A stretch of DNA of 64,000 nt from Bactrocera neohumeralis (GCF_024586455.1 NC_065922.1:22626089-22690088); one strand, 5' to 3'; positions 48,759-59,110 are shown, counted from the stretch's first letter. The notes: a model not told the origin generated them from the letters alone. Numbers and translations are program-made.

Positions 48759-49198
48759 TAGCCCTGACAGACGACAGCGCTAATATGCATTAGCGGGCTT
48801 AAGTTACATTTATTTGCGCATTTGACCCATGTGAATGCAAGTTTGTAATGCACAAGAATTTCGTGCATTTGGCTGAATTAAGTAGGCAACATTGGTTAAA
48901 AATGACAGATTTTTGCAAATTAAATCTGCCGCCTTGTTGTTTTTACAGCTTCAGAGGTAAACAGTTTTTATATTGTATATTAACAAAAACAAATTTTAAT
49001 ATTTTTAGATGGCAGAAAATAAACAACGCACAGTTTGCTATTCATTTTTCCAATATTCTTCACTTTTTCACACACTTTCATTTCACTTTTTGTTTTAATA
49101 AATAAACAAATTTCACTATCTGCCGTCTGTCACCATAAAATTTCAATGCGCATTAGCGTTGCTTAAGGCGCATTAATTTTGCTCGTCTGTCAGGGCTA
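48759..49198. mobile_element. MITE with 3-bp TTA target duplication (440 bp)
   Basis: The left end 'tagccctgacagacga' is repeated inverted at the right end ('tcgtctgtcaggg-cta', allowing one base difference), and both sides carry TTA (48756-48758 and 49199-49201). Just inside the ends a second pair of related words occurs: 'cgctaatatgcattagcg' on the left, and 'aatgcgcattagcg' and 'aaggcgcatta' on the right. There is no coding capacity. A 3-bp TTA/TWA target and this size suit a PIF/Harbinger-type MITE, but the superfamily is inferred. Confidence 0.75.
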
Positions 49199-49339
49199 TT
49201 ATAGAAAAAAGTTATATGGCAAAGTTTGTAGGTAACCCTTTCATTAACGCGTTGTAAAAAATTAAAATGTCTACAACACTTCTATCAGTGCCTCAACATT
49301 TATGTGAAAAAATTTCAAATAACCACTTTTTGGGTATAT

Positions 49340-49650
49340 TAATCCGATCTGAACAATTTCTTCGTAGATTGCACCTTTATCTTAGACAACAAGCCATGCC
49401 TAATTCCGAGAAGGTATCTTTTCAAATTAATTAGTTTTCAATACAAGCACTTGATTCCGATCGCTCAGTTTGTATGGCAACTATATGCAGTAGTCGTCCG
49501 ATACCGACTCCAATAAATGAGTAGTTTTTTGCGGAATATAAGACGTATAAATTCAGATCGATATCTCAAAAGCTCTGGGACTAGTTATATACATTTATAC
49601 GCTTTCTTCTGGGTATTATTAACATAATATACCATGCTAAGGGTATACAA
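49340..49650 (-). repeat. INE-1-like dispersed repeat copy
   Basis: Landmarks: 'ccgatctgaacaatttcttc', 'cttgattccgatcgctcagt', 'gatcgatatctcaaaagctc' and 'cttctgggtattattaacat', ending at 'aagggtat'. The 'gacagacggacatggc' part is missing through an internal deletion. Confidence 0.65.
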
Positions 49651-50177
49651 TTTAAAAAAAATGGGAAATGTGCTGAAAATCGATATTCGTTTAGAAGAGC
49701 TGTTTTTTTGTGAGCTAAGCAGTGATAGCTTACTTTTTCCAACCGGGTACTTTGCAGCTGGTGGTGATAACGGAAAAATAAGGCAAGCAAAATCACGTTT
49801 GAGCAAATAAATAAAAATAACTAAATTTGTTTTGTAAACAGATGCATACATTGTAATCCATTATTATGTACATATTTATTGAAATTGCATTGTTATATGT
49901 GCCGACAGTTGTTTCAATATTGAAATATTGAAGACTTTTCAATATTTATATACATACATGTATATGTATGTTGGTGAGCATGTGTGGGTATTTGTAATAT
50001 AATATGTAGTAAATAAAAAAATGTTTACTGTTTGAATCGTTGACGTGGCCTAATTGCTCCAGACTATTCATAAATATATGTATGTCTAGCTAAAAAGATT
50101 CATATATGTATAATTATACACAGTTAGCTATAAATATGCAATTATAAAGGAAATTCATAAAATATAAAAAATTATGT
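49651..50177. other. Unrecognised AT-rich DNA
   Basis: It contains a small palindromic stretch 'tttcaatattgaaatattga' near 49914-49933. No gene is recognised. Confidence 0.4.
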
Positions 50178-50748
50178 ATATACATTTGAAAGATAGTTTT
50201 GGTCTAAGTAAAGGTAAAGCACGATTGTATCCAAAATCACTCATTTTTTTCGAAACAGAGCGTAGCGTTAACATCTGTGCAATAATGTACTGGATGTCAT
50301 GAAACATATTATCGCTGGCGATGGAACTTAAATCTATGCTTACGACCCGGAAACAGACGATCAATCGACCGAATATCGTGGCAAAGGTGAGCCGAAGCCG
50401 AAAAAACCACGTCAAAGCAGTTCAAAAATCAAGGTTATGTTGACAATTTTCTTCGATTATCGAGACGTGGTGCACTTCAAATTCCTTCTTACCGCCGAAA
50501 CAGTCAAGAAATACTATTTGAGTATTATGCGTCGTCTGCGCAAAGCTATTCGTAAATAGAAGCCGGAATTATGCGTCACCAATTCTTGATTTTTGCACCA
50601 CGATAATGCACCGTGGCATACTGCATTGATTCTTCGTGAGTTTTTCGCTAAATTTTCAACAAATTTCGATAGATTTCATGTATATAGATAAATAAATTAA
50701 GATTTTGAAAAACATGAACAAAGTCTAACTCTTTTTCGCTCATAGTAG
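50178..50748 (+). mobile_element. Mariner family C remnant (C2)
   Basis: The right terminal repeat ends 'cgctcatagtag' followed by TA (50749-50750), the mirror of the left ends at 21013 and 60336. Plus-strand frames give LYPKSLIFFETERSVNIC, then MKHIIAGDGT-IYAYDPETD (first catalytic region, GDE changed to GDG). EPKPKKPRQSSSKIKVMLTI, FFDYRDVVHF, YLSIMRRLRKAIRK and FLHHDNAPWHTALILREFFA (second catalytic Asp) follow. The third-Asp region and C-terminus are deleted. The left end is truncated. Confidence 0.85.
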
Positions 50749-51059
50749 TAAATCACTAGAAGTGTTTATTAATATTTGAGTCACAGAATTTCCACTATTC
50801 TGTAAACCTCCAATCAAAGGACTTTACCAAAGAAATTATATGCTTTAGAATCGCTCTCTAAGCTTGCCAGTTTCCCACAGGGCATTAAATGAAGTATATA
50901 CATGCTTGTAGAAAAAGAGATCAGCATAAGTATGTGTGAATACATACATACACATATACATATATGCAAACGATGCAAAAGTTGAGTGTTTTCATCACTG
51001 CAAGAAAACGGCTTACAACTGCAATCGATCAGTGCAACTTAACAAACCGAAAGCGAACA

Positions 51060-51600
51060 ATGTCTAACGCAATTGCAATATTCTCAGCAATTATTTTTAA
51101 TATCTGTGAACCTCAAATTTGTTTTGAGGCACAAAATAAGTCCTACATAAGCAATGGCTTCAATGAGGTAGGTTTGGAAAAGTATTTGGAGTAAGAGCAT
51201 TTATATAGGTACATATGTATGTATATATGTCTTTTTATTATACTTATTATGAAATATGTATATAAGGCGTAAAACAAAGTGCAAACATTTCATTTTAATA
51301 AGGACTTCACATTTTTTATAATAGATAATACTTGACAGCTGTGAAGCAAATGTGCATCAGGACACATTTAAAGCCAATAGATACTTCTATGAGGTATCAT
51401 CTTCACAGGGTGATTCTGAACATTCTCAGGAATCCGTCTGCAATATGAACAGTGTCGAAGAAACATACATTGATAGTGAAAGCGAGGAAAAAACTGATGA
51501 GAAACAGAAACGAGATGGTGCCGGTTTTATTCTGGCTGTGATATTAGTTGTAGTTATTATCGGTGCTGCCGATAGTGGCGGACGCCGTAGGTATAGATGA
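51060..51600 (+). CDS. Unknown two-exon gene, paralogue 1 (127-aa small membrane or secreted protein)
   Basis: Exon 1 is 51060-51167 (36 codons, MSNAIAIFSAII... to GFNE). The intron at 51168-51324 (157 bp) runs from GTAGGT to a T-rich 'ataatag'. Exon 2 is 51325-51600 (91 codons plus TGA), joined in phase 0. The N-terminal 24 residues are hydrophobic and could be a signal peptide or anchor. Cys occurs at 16, 21, 42 and 75. Residues 81-100 are acidic and Ser-rich, residues 101-118 (GAGFILAVILVVVIIGAA) are a likely transmembrane segment, and the tail is RRRYR. I chose MSNAI as start because the upstream in-frame ATG at 50964 is not usable in paralogue 2, where a TAG interrupts. An AATAAA lies at 51656-51661. 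Conservation of frame, splice sites and length in the copy at 53287 argues that it is real. I do not recognise the family, and the function is unknown. Confidence 0.72.
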
Positions 51601-51655
51601 GGTTATAAAATAACTATTTATGTCGGTGTACAATGAGTAAAGATGTACATATATT

Positions 51656-51661
51656 AATAAA
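51656..51661 (+). other. Putative polyadenylation signal, paralogue 1
   Basis: AATAAA 56 bp after the stop codon, in the same context ('attaataaatatg') as the signal of paralogue 2. Confidence 0.45.
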
Positions 51662-52559
51662 TATGCAGAACTGTGTAGGCAAGGATATAAGATATTAAAG
51701 GACTCCGTCGACGATTTTAACCGCAAATTTTTTCATATAATTTTTTATTCATTTTTATTGTGATGAAACGATAATAATCTGCACAAATGAGTTATGTTTT
51801 GAGTTTTATTTCCATGTATGAACACGTAGGTAAATAATTATACCTATATAAATATGTGTATACATATACATGCTTATATACATATATTTTTATACATATG
51901 TATATAAGTATAATGGTACCTTTATCTATACAAAATGCGGGGAAGAACCGAATTTAAAATGCATGAGACCAAACACAACCCTCACTTCATTAGAATTGAG
52001 AGCGCTAGTTAGGCAGGGTACAACCCTGTAGTTTTGACGTTTCGCAACTGGATGGCAACAGTGCAGTATTACCAAAAAATAGCTCATGAAGAATTTTCTA
52101 TTCGCAAAATAATCATATATAAATATTTCAACTGAACTAGTTACCGTTATTCCTGGGATTTATTTCTCAAAGAAATTAATAAAAAAAATTTATTGATTTA
52201 CGACTGGCAAATATTAGGTAATTTATTTTTTAGTACTAATTATAAAATATTTATGTTTTCCAAAAGATATGCAAATAATAAAGACTCAGTTAAAATATTT
52301 TGTACTTTTATGTTTAAAATGAAAAATGTCGTGTGGAACTTCTAACAACCACACAAATTTAGTTTAGGTTAGTTAAGTTTTCTTGCAATTCATTTCAAAA
52401 ACGTTTTCATGAAACTATTAAGAACAAAATTTCACGAATATAACGGCGTTTTCAATAAGATCGCTGCAAAAGTTTTTTTAAATAAAACAAAAATGGTTTG
52501 GGGTAACAATGAAATTCTTTATTCCTGTAAAAATATATTTTTTGTCATTATGTATGGAA

Positions 52560-52895
52560 CTCGATTTATTTTATATGGCCATCAAGAATAAATTGGTCGA
52601 TACTGCTGCAATTCCACGGTGTCAAAACCCTCGACCGAGGCGGCAAATTGACTGGGCCATTTCGTGGGATAACACGTTCATCAAACTGAGTTTTCAATAA
52701 ACCGATTGTGACATTGTGGCTTTTGGCGCCATTGTGTTGGAACCATATATTGTCCAAGTCCATATCACCGAATTCGGGCCAAAAAATATTATGCTATCAT
52801 TGAGCGGTAGCGATTCCCATTCACAGTAACGTGCCGGTCTTGATCATCACGGAAGAAGTACGCCCCAATGACACCGCCGGCCCATAAATCAGGCC
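52560..52895 (-). mobile_element. Tc1/mariner-superfamily remnant between the two gene copies
   Basis: On the minus strand from 52890: LWAGGVIGAYFFRDDQDRHV then NGNRYRSM, followed from 52763 by DNIWFQHNGAKSH (second acidic motif, QQDGA changed to QHNGA), FDERVIPRNGPVNLPPRS and LTPW. The third acidic motif is lost. Same transposase type as 4600-5345. It sits in the spacer left of copy B of the segmental duplication. Confidence 0.82.
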
Positions 52896-53286
52896 CATTA
52901 AAAGTATTTTTTTCAGGATGCAATGGCTACGACAAAGAATTTCTTGTTTTCAGCAATCAAAATTTATATGCTTTAGACGAACACTGGCGACGACTTTTGA
53001 GTCTTCTAATCTTGCCAGTTTGTCTACTGGTACGGGAACATTTTGAATTGTGCCCGTAGGTTCATAACCCAATTATAAATGGGATGTATCGCTCTAATTT
53101 TATTAACTAAATATTAATAATACTATGCATGAATGTTTGTAGAAAAAGAGATCAGTATATTTGTGAATACATACATACACACATACATATATGCAGACGA
53201 TGCAAACGCTGAGTCTTTTCATCACTGCAAGCAAATAGCTTATAAGTGCAAACGATCAGTTCAACTTAAAGAGCCGAAAGCGAAGA

Positions 53287-53872
53287 ATGTCTAACGCAAT
53301 TGTAATATTCTCAACAATAATTTTTAATATCTGCGAACCTCAAATTTGTTTTGAGGCACAAAATAAGTCCTACGTAAGCAACGGCTTCAATGAGGTAAGT
53401 TTGGAGAAGTAATTGGAGTAAGAGCATTTATATATGTATAAGTATGTATATATATTTATATATATATATCTTTTTATTATACTTATTAAAATATATACTG
53501 TGTAAAACAAAGTGCAAGCATTTAATGAGGAATTCACATTTTTTATAATAGATAATACTAGACAGCTGTGAAGCAAATGTGGTTCAAGATATATTGACAA
53601 CGAGTAGCTACTGCTATCAGGTACCATCTTCGCAGGATGATTCTAAACATTCTCAGGAATCCATTTGCAATATGAACAGTGTCGAGGAAACATACAACGA
53701 AATTGAAAGCGAGGAAATAAGTGAAGAGAAAAAGGAAGGTGATGGCGGTGCTTTTCTGCTTTTGATATTATTTGCATTTATTCTCGGTGCTGTTTCCGAA
53801 AATGAAAGTGGACACAAAGGGTATAGGCGAGTTTATAAAAGAACTCGTTACATTAAACAAAGATACATGTAA
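53287..53872 (+). CDS. Unknown two-exon gene, paralogue 2 (142-aa small membrane or secreted protein)
   Basis: Exon 1 is 53287-53394 (36 codons, 33 identical to paralogue 1). The intron is 53395-53551 (157 bp, GTAAGT donor, same length as in paralogue 1). Exon 2 is 53552-53872 (106 codons plus TAA), phase 0. Cys at 16, 21, 42 and 75 are shared, with one extra Cys at 57. The block SQES-x-CNMNSVEETY is conserved. Residues 102-117 form a hydrophobic segment with a different sequence from paralogue 1 (GAFLLLILFAFILGAV) in the same place. The C-terminus is longer and strongly basic (YRRVYKRTRYIKQRYM). An in-frame TAG at 53236-53238 fixes MSNAI as the first usable start. Polyadenylation signals lie at 53876-53881 and 53992-53997. 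Family and function are unknown to me. A type I or loop-anchored membrane protein is possible. Confidence 0.72.
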
Positions 53873-53875
53873 ATT

Positions 53876-53881
53876 AATAAA
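53876..53881 (+). other. Putative polyadenylation signal, paralogue 2
   Basis: AATAAA immediately after the stop codon. A second AATAAA lies at 53992-53997, before the 'gtgttttatttcc' stretch shared with copy A. Confidence 0.4.
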
Positions 53882-54063
53882 TATGATATGGATATAAGAG
53901 ATAAAAGCACTCAGCTGACGATGTTAACCGAAAATCGTTTCTTCCAAATTATAAGTAAATTTATTATGATGAAGCGATAATAAAAAGCAGAAATAAATCA
54001 AGTTTTGTGTTTTATTTCCATACTTAAGCACATACATGGGTAAATACATATATATATACGTTA

Positions 54064-54466
54064 TCTCATTTATATATAAAAATTACGTGTCACATTGTTT
54101 GTCCGCGATGGTCTCCTAAACTACTGAACCGATTTTAGTAAAATTTATCACGCTGTGTCCAGTTCGAACCAACTTAGTATATTGGATAGTAAGAAAAATT
54201 CATAAGTAAAAAAATAGAGTGAAAGGTCTATTAAATGGACGCGCTATTAAGCGGACATCTCCATTAACTGGACAGAAAGGCTAGCCTTAAATTCGTTATT
54301 TTTTCAAAGGAAATTTATTTGTATGAATATTCAAAATTAAACCTCAAGTACAATCCCTTCGATTCTTGTACCGAAAAACACGTTTCCGCCTTTATTCGTA
54401 AATAAAATTTTCACTGTATTGAATAGTAAAATGTATACCACTGCAAAGCATGGCCGGATCCACTAC
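54064..54466 (+). mobile_element. Helitron-like non-autonomous insertion in copy B
   Basis: This ~400 bp is absent from copy A. It begins TC and continues into 'tatatataaaaattacgtgt'. Inside, 'actcctaaactactgaaccg'-like sequence appears (as 'gtctcctaaactactgaacc'). It ends 'ggccggatccactac', close to the GC-rich hairpin plus CTAG of Helitrons. It sits after A, with no target duplication evident. The last base of CTAG is changed. The Helitron assignment is by remembered end motifs. Confidence 0.55.
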
Positions 54467-54492
54467 ATACATATGTACATATATATGTACAC

Positions 54493-54512
54493 ATATATAT
54501 ATATATATATTT
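54493..54512. repeat. (TA)n microsatellite
   Basis: About ten TA units, directly readable. A related AT tract sits in the intron of paralogue 2 near 53448-53470. Confidence 0.9.
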
Positions 54513-54839
54513 ATCTATACAAAATGCGGGGAAGAACCGAATTAAAAATTATGAGACCAAAAACAAAGAGATATACTTATATGAAACTCTCATGTCATTG
54601 GAATTGACAGCGTAAATCACTGCGACAGTTGACTGCACCCTGTACTTTTGACGTATCGCAACTGGAAACACAGGGATGGCAACATTGCAGTCTGACCAAA
54701 AATAGCTTAATAGAGACTTTGCTAACCGCAAAATAATCATATGAGTATATAAAATTTTATATTCAAACAACGGAAATTAAAACGAAGTAATTACAGTCAT
54801 TCGTTATGAAGAGATCTTTTTCTCATAGAAATTAATAAA

Positions 54840-56900
54840 AACTGGATTCAACCCTCTTTGTATTTGGTAATATTTGTTTTATATTTGTGGTATTTATCTT
54901 CGATCCAAGAAACGAAGAACGAATCGAAAAAACAACTGTTGAAACATAATAAAAACTGACATTAGAAAGTTTTTTTATTAAAAAACGAAATCAAGATATT
55001 GAATTATGCTGGAGGGTCTAAGACAGAGCAGAAAGATCGCATGTGGAAGGAGTCTAATATGGCTTCTACATTTCATTTAATATTAATTTGAGCTACATTG
55101 AATAGATGCAGTGCTCCTAAAAAGTCAAAAACACTAAGAAGCAAACGATAATGAAGATATATTGTCACAAAAATTAAAAGAAAATAATAAAAAAGATTAA
55201 GAATGAAAAGTAAGATCTTAAAATTTGAGGAAATTGATTGTTGCTCTTCCTGAACTTTTCCGACCCTTATCAATGTTAATTTGACTTGACATTGTAGCCA
55301 AAGCAACTCATAGATCAGCACCGAGCGATAAATGGAAAGGGTAAGGACGAAAGGAGAAAAGTTAAAATATAAAACGTATTTTGCATAACGACTCAGTGCG
55401 AAGGCAAATAAATGAGCGCTGTGAACCTTAAGTGATTGACTGGTCAAGTTAAAAGCTTCTCCGAGGGCAGAGGTAGTGCCGAAGGTGAATTGCGCTTTGC
55501 GAAAGAAAGCTGTTGCTGTGCGCGTTGATTTGCGATTTTATTAAAATTTGTTTAGTTTTTCTTTTGCTCTTTCTTGTCAAAGTTAACTTTTGCGTATTTA
55601 CTTCACTTTCAACTTCTATTATTTATGCATTTTTCTTTCCACAATTTCGCTTTGACATTTTTTTTTGTATAAAAGAGGTTAATGGTGACTACAACAATAA
55701 AAAAAATGCATGTAGCAATTGCTCTTTGATAACAAGCTTTGACTTTGCCGCTTTAGTGAAGGTGTGACTCAAAGAGCGCGCTACAAGTCATCGAAGCGTT
55801 ATAATTACGAGTTAAGGGGGAGTAAAGAATTAATTGCAAGTAAAGGCAAAGTTATGGCTTTAAAGTGTACACAGGAGAAGTGTGTTATAGGTGGCAAGAT
55901 AAGTAAATAAATGCTGATTTTAATTAAAATCTTCAAAATGTATTTTTCTCATATTTAAAGCAAAATTTTTATAAAATTTATCAATTATCGGTTCCACCCT
56001 GTGGCAGTCATATGGCGGAGAATGTGTGTATGTTTATAGACGAAAGTAAAATACAAGCGAGTGATGAAATCAACAAAGCCCAAATCATGAAAAATATACA
56101 AAATACCCACAAGCGTATGTAATGAAATTGTATATAAACAACAACGTTTTCACGTTACATGCGATCTTTTGATCAAATCAAGAAACTCGTAGATAGTAGT
56201 ATGCAGAACTATATGCAGTACAGAGCGGATAATGCTCTCTCTTACGCTCGGAGTTCGAGCAATCTCTTTGATCTCTCAATTTGAAAAATATAGTTCTGAG
56301 TTTTGAAAAATATCGTTTTTTTTTTTTTTTTTAATTTTACATCAGGTGGGCCCTTTGTAGATTTTAACCCACATTTCAATATCTTAAGTTATTTATCGAA
56401 ATGCTGATCTTTAACATATCAGGGATGTTCGAGCAAGCAAATAACTGCAGCAATATTGCGACAGTGTTGTTTTTCTGCAGATACTCAGCTGATACTTATG
56501 TATATTGCAACAGTTTTGCGTCGAATATGATGGCTTGTCATACTGCCGCAGTGATTGAGACTCGAACATCCCCATCCCCTCCGTTGTCATAGCAGAGAAA
56601 AAAATATTTTGAGCAATCAATGGTACGAAGCCATACGAGTCTTCAGTTATTTTTACAGGCATGGCATCAAGAACGTTGGTATCTTATCTAATAAGTCTAA
56701 GGCTAATACGTCATAAGAGATAAGTTTCAATTGGCTCATACATATATCGAAAGCATGCCTATATGAAGAGCTTAAGGAATACGGCGAAATCTTATACAGA
56801 AAATCGTTGGAGCGAATAAAGCGGCTCTTTAGTCTCTGCATAACAGAAACGTTAAGAATCACTGCACTAATTTTAGAAGGCTAAATCAACCTGCAATCAA
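54840..56900. other. Unrecognised DNA
   Basis: 2 kb. The frames at 55073-55447 (-) and 55513-55767 (+) are hydrophobic but AT-driven and have no motif. A T-run lies at about 56317-56332. 'gagttaagggggagtaaag' near 55810 recalls the TTAA-element ends but lacks a visible partner. Confidence 0.45.
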
Positions 56901-57430
56901 TTGGCATTGCAGTGGTGAGTTCAGCAGCAAGAGCAGCTGCAAAATTGGCTGTGTTAGGTTAGTGGATAAAATAGATCATAAGTATATGTACCTTCACGAT
57001 TTATTTCGGAGAGAAGGTTTAAGTCACATTTAAAGAGGGTGTATGACTTATTAGCATGCGCTTCGACAACGCAACTGGGAACATCTACTCAGACGGATCG
57101 AAAAGGGCTAGTGGAGTGGAAGTCTATTGCTTGAAGTTGATTCCCAGGTGATCCTTTAAACTTGCGGAATACTGCAGTCTCTTGAAGGCGGTAGTGTTCG
57201 CCGTTGAGAAAGTGGCTTGATAGCTAAAAATGTAGAAAACAATATAAGAAGATCAATACGAGCATATTCGATAGACAAACTGCAATAATCTGCCAATGTC
57301 AAATCAGAGGATGTCCTAAGAAACGGAAAGGAGTCAAATGTACACACATTACGTTCCAGGCAATAGAGAAGTTCCGGGAATTGAAATAGCTGATGAGATT
57401 GTGAAGAGTGGCTACCAACCCAGAACAGAA
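56900..57430 (+). mobile_element. LINE remnant (RNase H domain)
   Basis: The plus strand near 57075-57170 reads TGNIYSDGSKRASGVEVYCL and then SFKLAEYCSLLKAVVFAVEK, matching the start of a LINE RNase H domain (YTDGSK ... LPDYCSVFQAE). At about 57335-57405 comes THYVPGNREVPGIEIADEIV, matching WVPGH-x3-GN-IADELA. Stops separate the pieces. Confidence 0.78.
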
Positions 57431-57787
57431 AGACTTTTAAACGATAATAAATTAAGAGATGATGGTATACTTTAATAACACGAACCTCCATGTGGCATTT
57501 TTAAGGGCCGGTAAATATGGGCTGATAGCTGGCCGGTATGACTTAACCTAAACTAATCTCTATCTTTCTTGTTGCTTCTATATGAGCAACGCATAAAGAA
57601 AGTGAACAGAAAAATAGCTTCATCAAGGATTATTTTCTCACAAAATTTTGTCTGCCTACCATATTATGAATCTAGTGAAAGCTTGCGAACAAGTGTTGCT
57701 TACTTATGTTTATATTCTTCAAAATTCTTTTGCTTTCAAAAACCATTGTGTTGTGATGGCTTACATGGATATTTTTAAAGAGAGATA
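57431..57787. other. Unrecognised spacer
   Basis: No feature is recognised. A 69-codon frame at 57569-57778 shows no motif. Confidence 0.35.
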
Positions 57788-57789
57788 TA

Positions 57790-58000
57790 CGAGGTATGAC
57801 AATTAAGTAATGAGATTGATTACATAAAAACCGTATATTTGAACTGGGATGTCCGCGAGTACCCTCGTCACGGCCGCCTGGATGTCCGTGATCGACTCAA
57901 AATGGGTTCCTTTGACCACCGAGAAAGGGAATTTCAATATCACAGGTTTACCGCAAGCGCGGCAATAAAATCAGTCTCATTACTTAATTGTCAAACCTCG
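57790..58000 (-). mobile_element. Mini-mariner (211 bp) retaining a C-terminal coding fragment
   Basis: Near-perfect inverted repeats of about 30 bp (left 'cgaggtatgacaattaagta', right complement 'cgaggtttgacaattaagta') are flanked by TA at 57788-57789 and 58001-58002. The interior on the minus strand reads VKGTHFESITDIQAAVTRVL then ADIP, the segment just downstream of the third catalytic Asp in mariners. So it is a deletion product of a mariner, family F, of which no longer copy is present here. Confidence 0.92.
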
Positions 58001-58246
58001 TATTCTATTATAAAAAGTTTTTACGTAAATAATTCCTTGGAATAAACGAATAATTGAATTCGTCAAGAGAGTCATACTTCTATATTAATGACACAATTGA
58101 AAAGAATAAAGTTCGAAAACATAATCTGACAACTTCCTCTTATACAAGAGCTGCCTTGTGCAAGGTTTCAGCAATAAAACTGTACAAAATTAAATTGAAT
58201 TTCTTCTTCAACACTTTTAAACTAACTTTTCTTCAAACAAAATACA

Positions 58247-58780
58247 TACAGGGTGGGCCAAAAGAAACCAAGGGGTGTAAAAGTTTAATAACTTTTTCGT
58301 TTATTAATTTTTTTATTGAAATTAAATGGAGAGCGGTATCGGTTTATGATAGAAAACTTTTTACGTCCTGCTCTTGTCTACTGCCCGCCCGAGACACAAT
58401 GGCACTTTTAAGACAAATTTTTGGAGGGCGAATAATTTCCAGAAATTCGGAAATTATTTGGCCAGCACAATCGCCAGATTTGACAGCACCCGACTATTTT
58501 CTTTGGGGTTATTTGAAGGATCGAGTGTATGTGAACAAGCCATTTCGTTGATAAATATTCCTATTTTCATTATTAGGCCAGAAATCGATATAGCAGCCCT
58601 CGTATTGACTCGATTCAAAGCATTTTTGATGCATAGAATAACTATTGTCAGGAAAGGATTCTGTCTGAATTACAATTGTTTATCTCACACATTGACCGAT
58701 ATTTTCGGTCAAAAGTCAGCTACAGAAAAATTTTATCCCGTTTTAAATTAAATTACTTCCCGTTTTGTATACAGGAAATG
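58247..58780 (+). mobile_element. Tc1/mariner-superfamily remnant with left terminal repeat
   Basis: A likely left end 'cagggtgggccaaaagaaac' follows TA near 58247. The plus-strand frame at 58400-58550 gives LLRQIFGGRIISRNSEIIWP and then AQSPDLTAPDYFLWGYLKDR, VYVNKP, the region around the third acidic residue. The N-terminal two thirds are deleted. The C-terminal part continues in broken frames to about 58770. The right end is unclear. Confidence 0.75.
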
Positions 58781-58789
58781 AAAGAATCA

Positions 58790-59110
58790 ATTGTGTTATA
58801 ATGGAAGTAGGCGTGCTTGTTATCCGATTTCGTCCATTTTTATAATGTGATATATGAATATAAAGAGAATGCTACGTCCAAAAGTTTGTCGATATCGGTT
58901 AGTCGGATCCCAAGATAGCTTTTAGTAGATTTTAGCAGTGCCATTATACAAGTATGAGGAGTGAGCGAAGTTATCTTCCAATTTAATCCATTTTCACACT
59001 GTCAGAGAGTTCTTATAATATTTGTGCTGAGCAAATGTGGTTATTGTAGCTTTAGTAGTTTAGGAGATAGAGCCATAGACTCCGTACCAGCAAGTGGTAA
59101 GAGTATACAA
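58790..59110 (+). repeat. Unclassified dispersed-repeat-like stretch
   Basis: It contains 'gaagtaggcgtgcttgttat', 'ccgatttcgtccatttttat', 'gtcgatatcggttagtcgga' and 'atagagccatagactccg'. These resemble the 'gtgggcgtgg'-bearing repeats common in fly genomes. There is no second copy in this window to confirm it. Confidence 0.35.

Larger units (their letters stand above)
50830..52190. repeat. Segmental duplication, copy A
   Basis: This segment is repeated in direct orientation at about 52965-54840. Shared landmarks: 'tatatgctttaga' and 'cttgccagttt' at the left, 'ttgtagaaaaagagatcag', the complete two-exon gene, 'gagttttatttccat' downstream, 'ctatacaaaatgcggggaag', and 'gaaattaataaa' at the right. 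The boundaries are set by eye and may be off by tens of bases. Confidence 0.9.
52965..54840. repeat. Segmental duplication, copy B
   Basis: Direct repeat of 50830-52190, about 2.2 kb downstream. It is longer than copy A, chiefly because of a ~400-bp insertion at about 54064-54466. After the insertion the match resumes at 'ctatacaaaatgcggggaag' and runs to 'gaaattaataaaaac'. Confidence 0.9.

Noticed and set aside
53225..53286. Upstream in-frame start for the gene pair (MQTMQ...)
   Set aside because: Open in copy A but interrupted by TAG at 53236-53238 in copy B, so the shared start is MSNAI.
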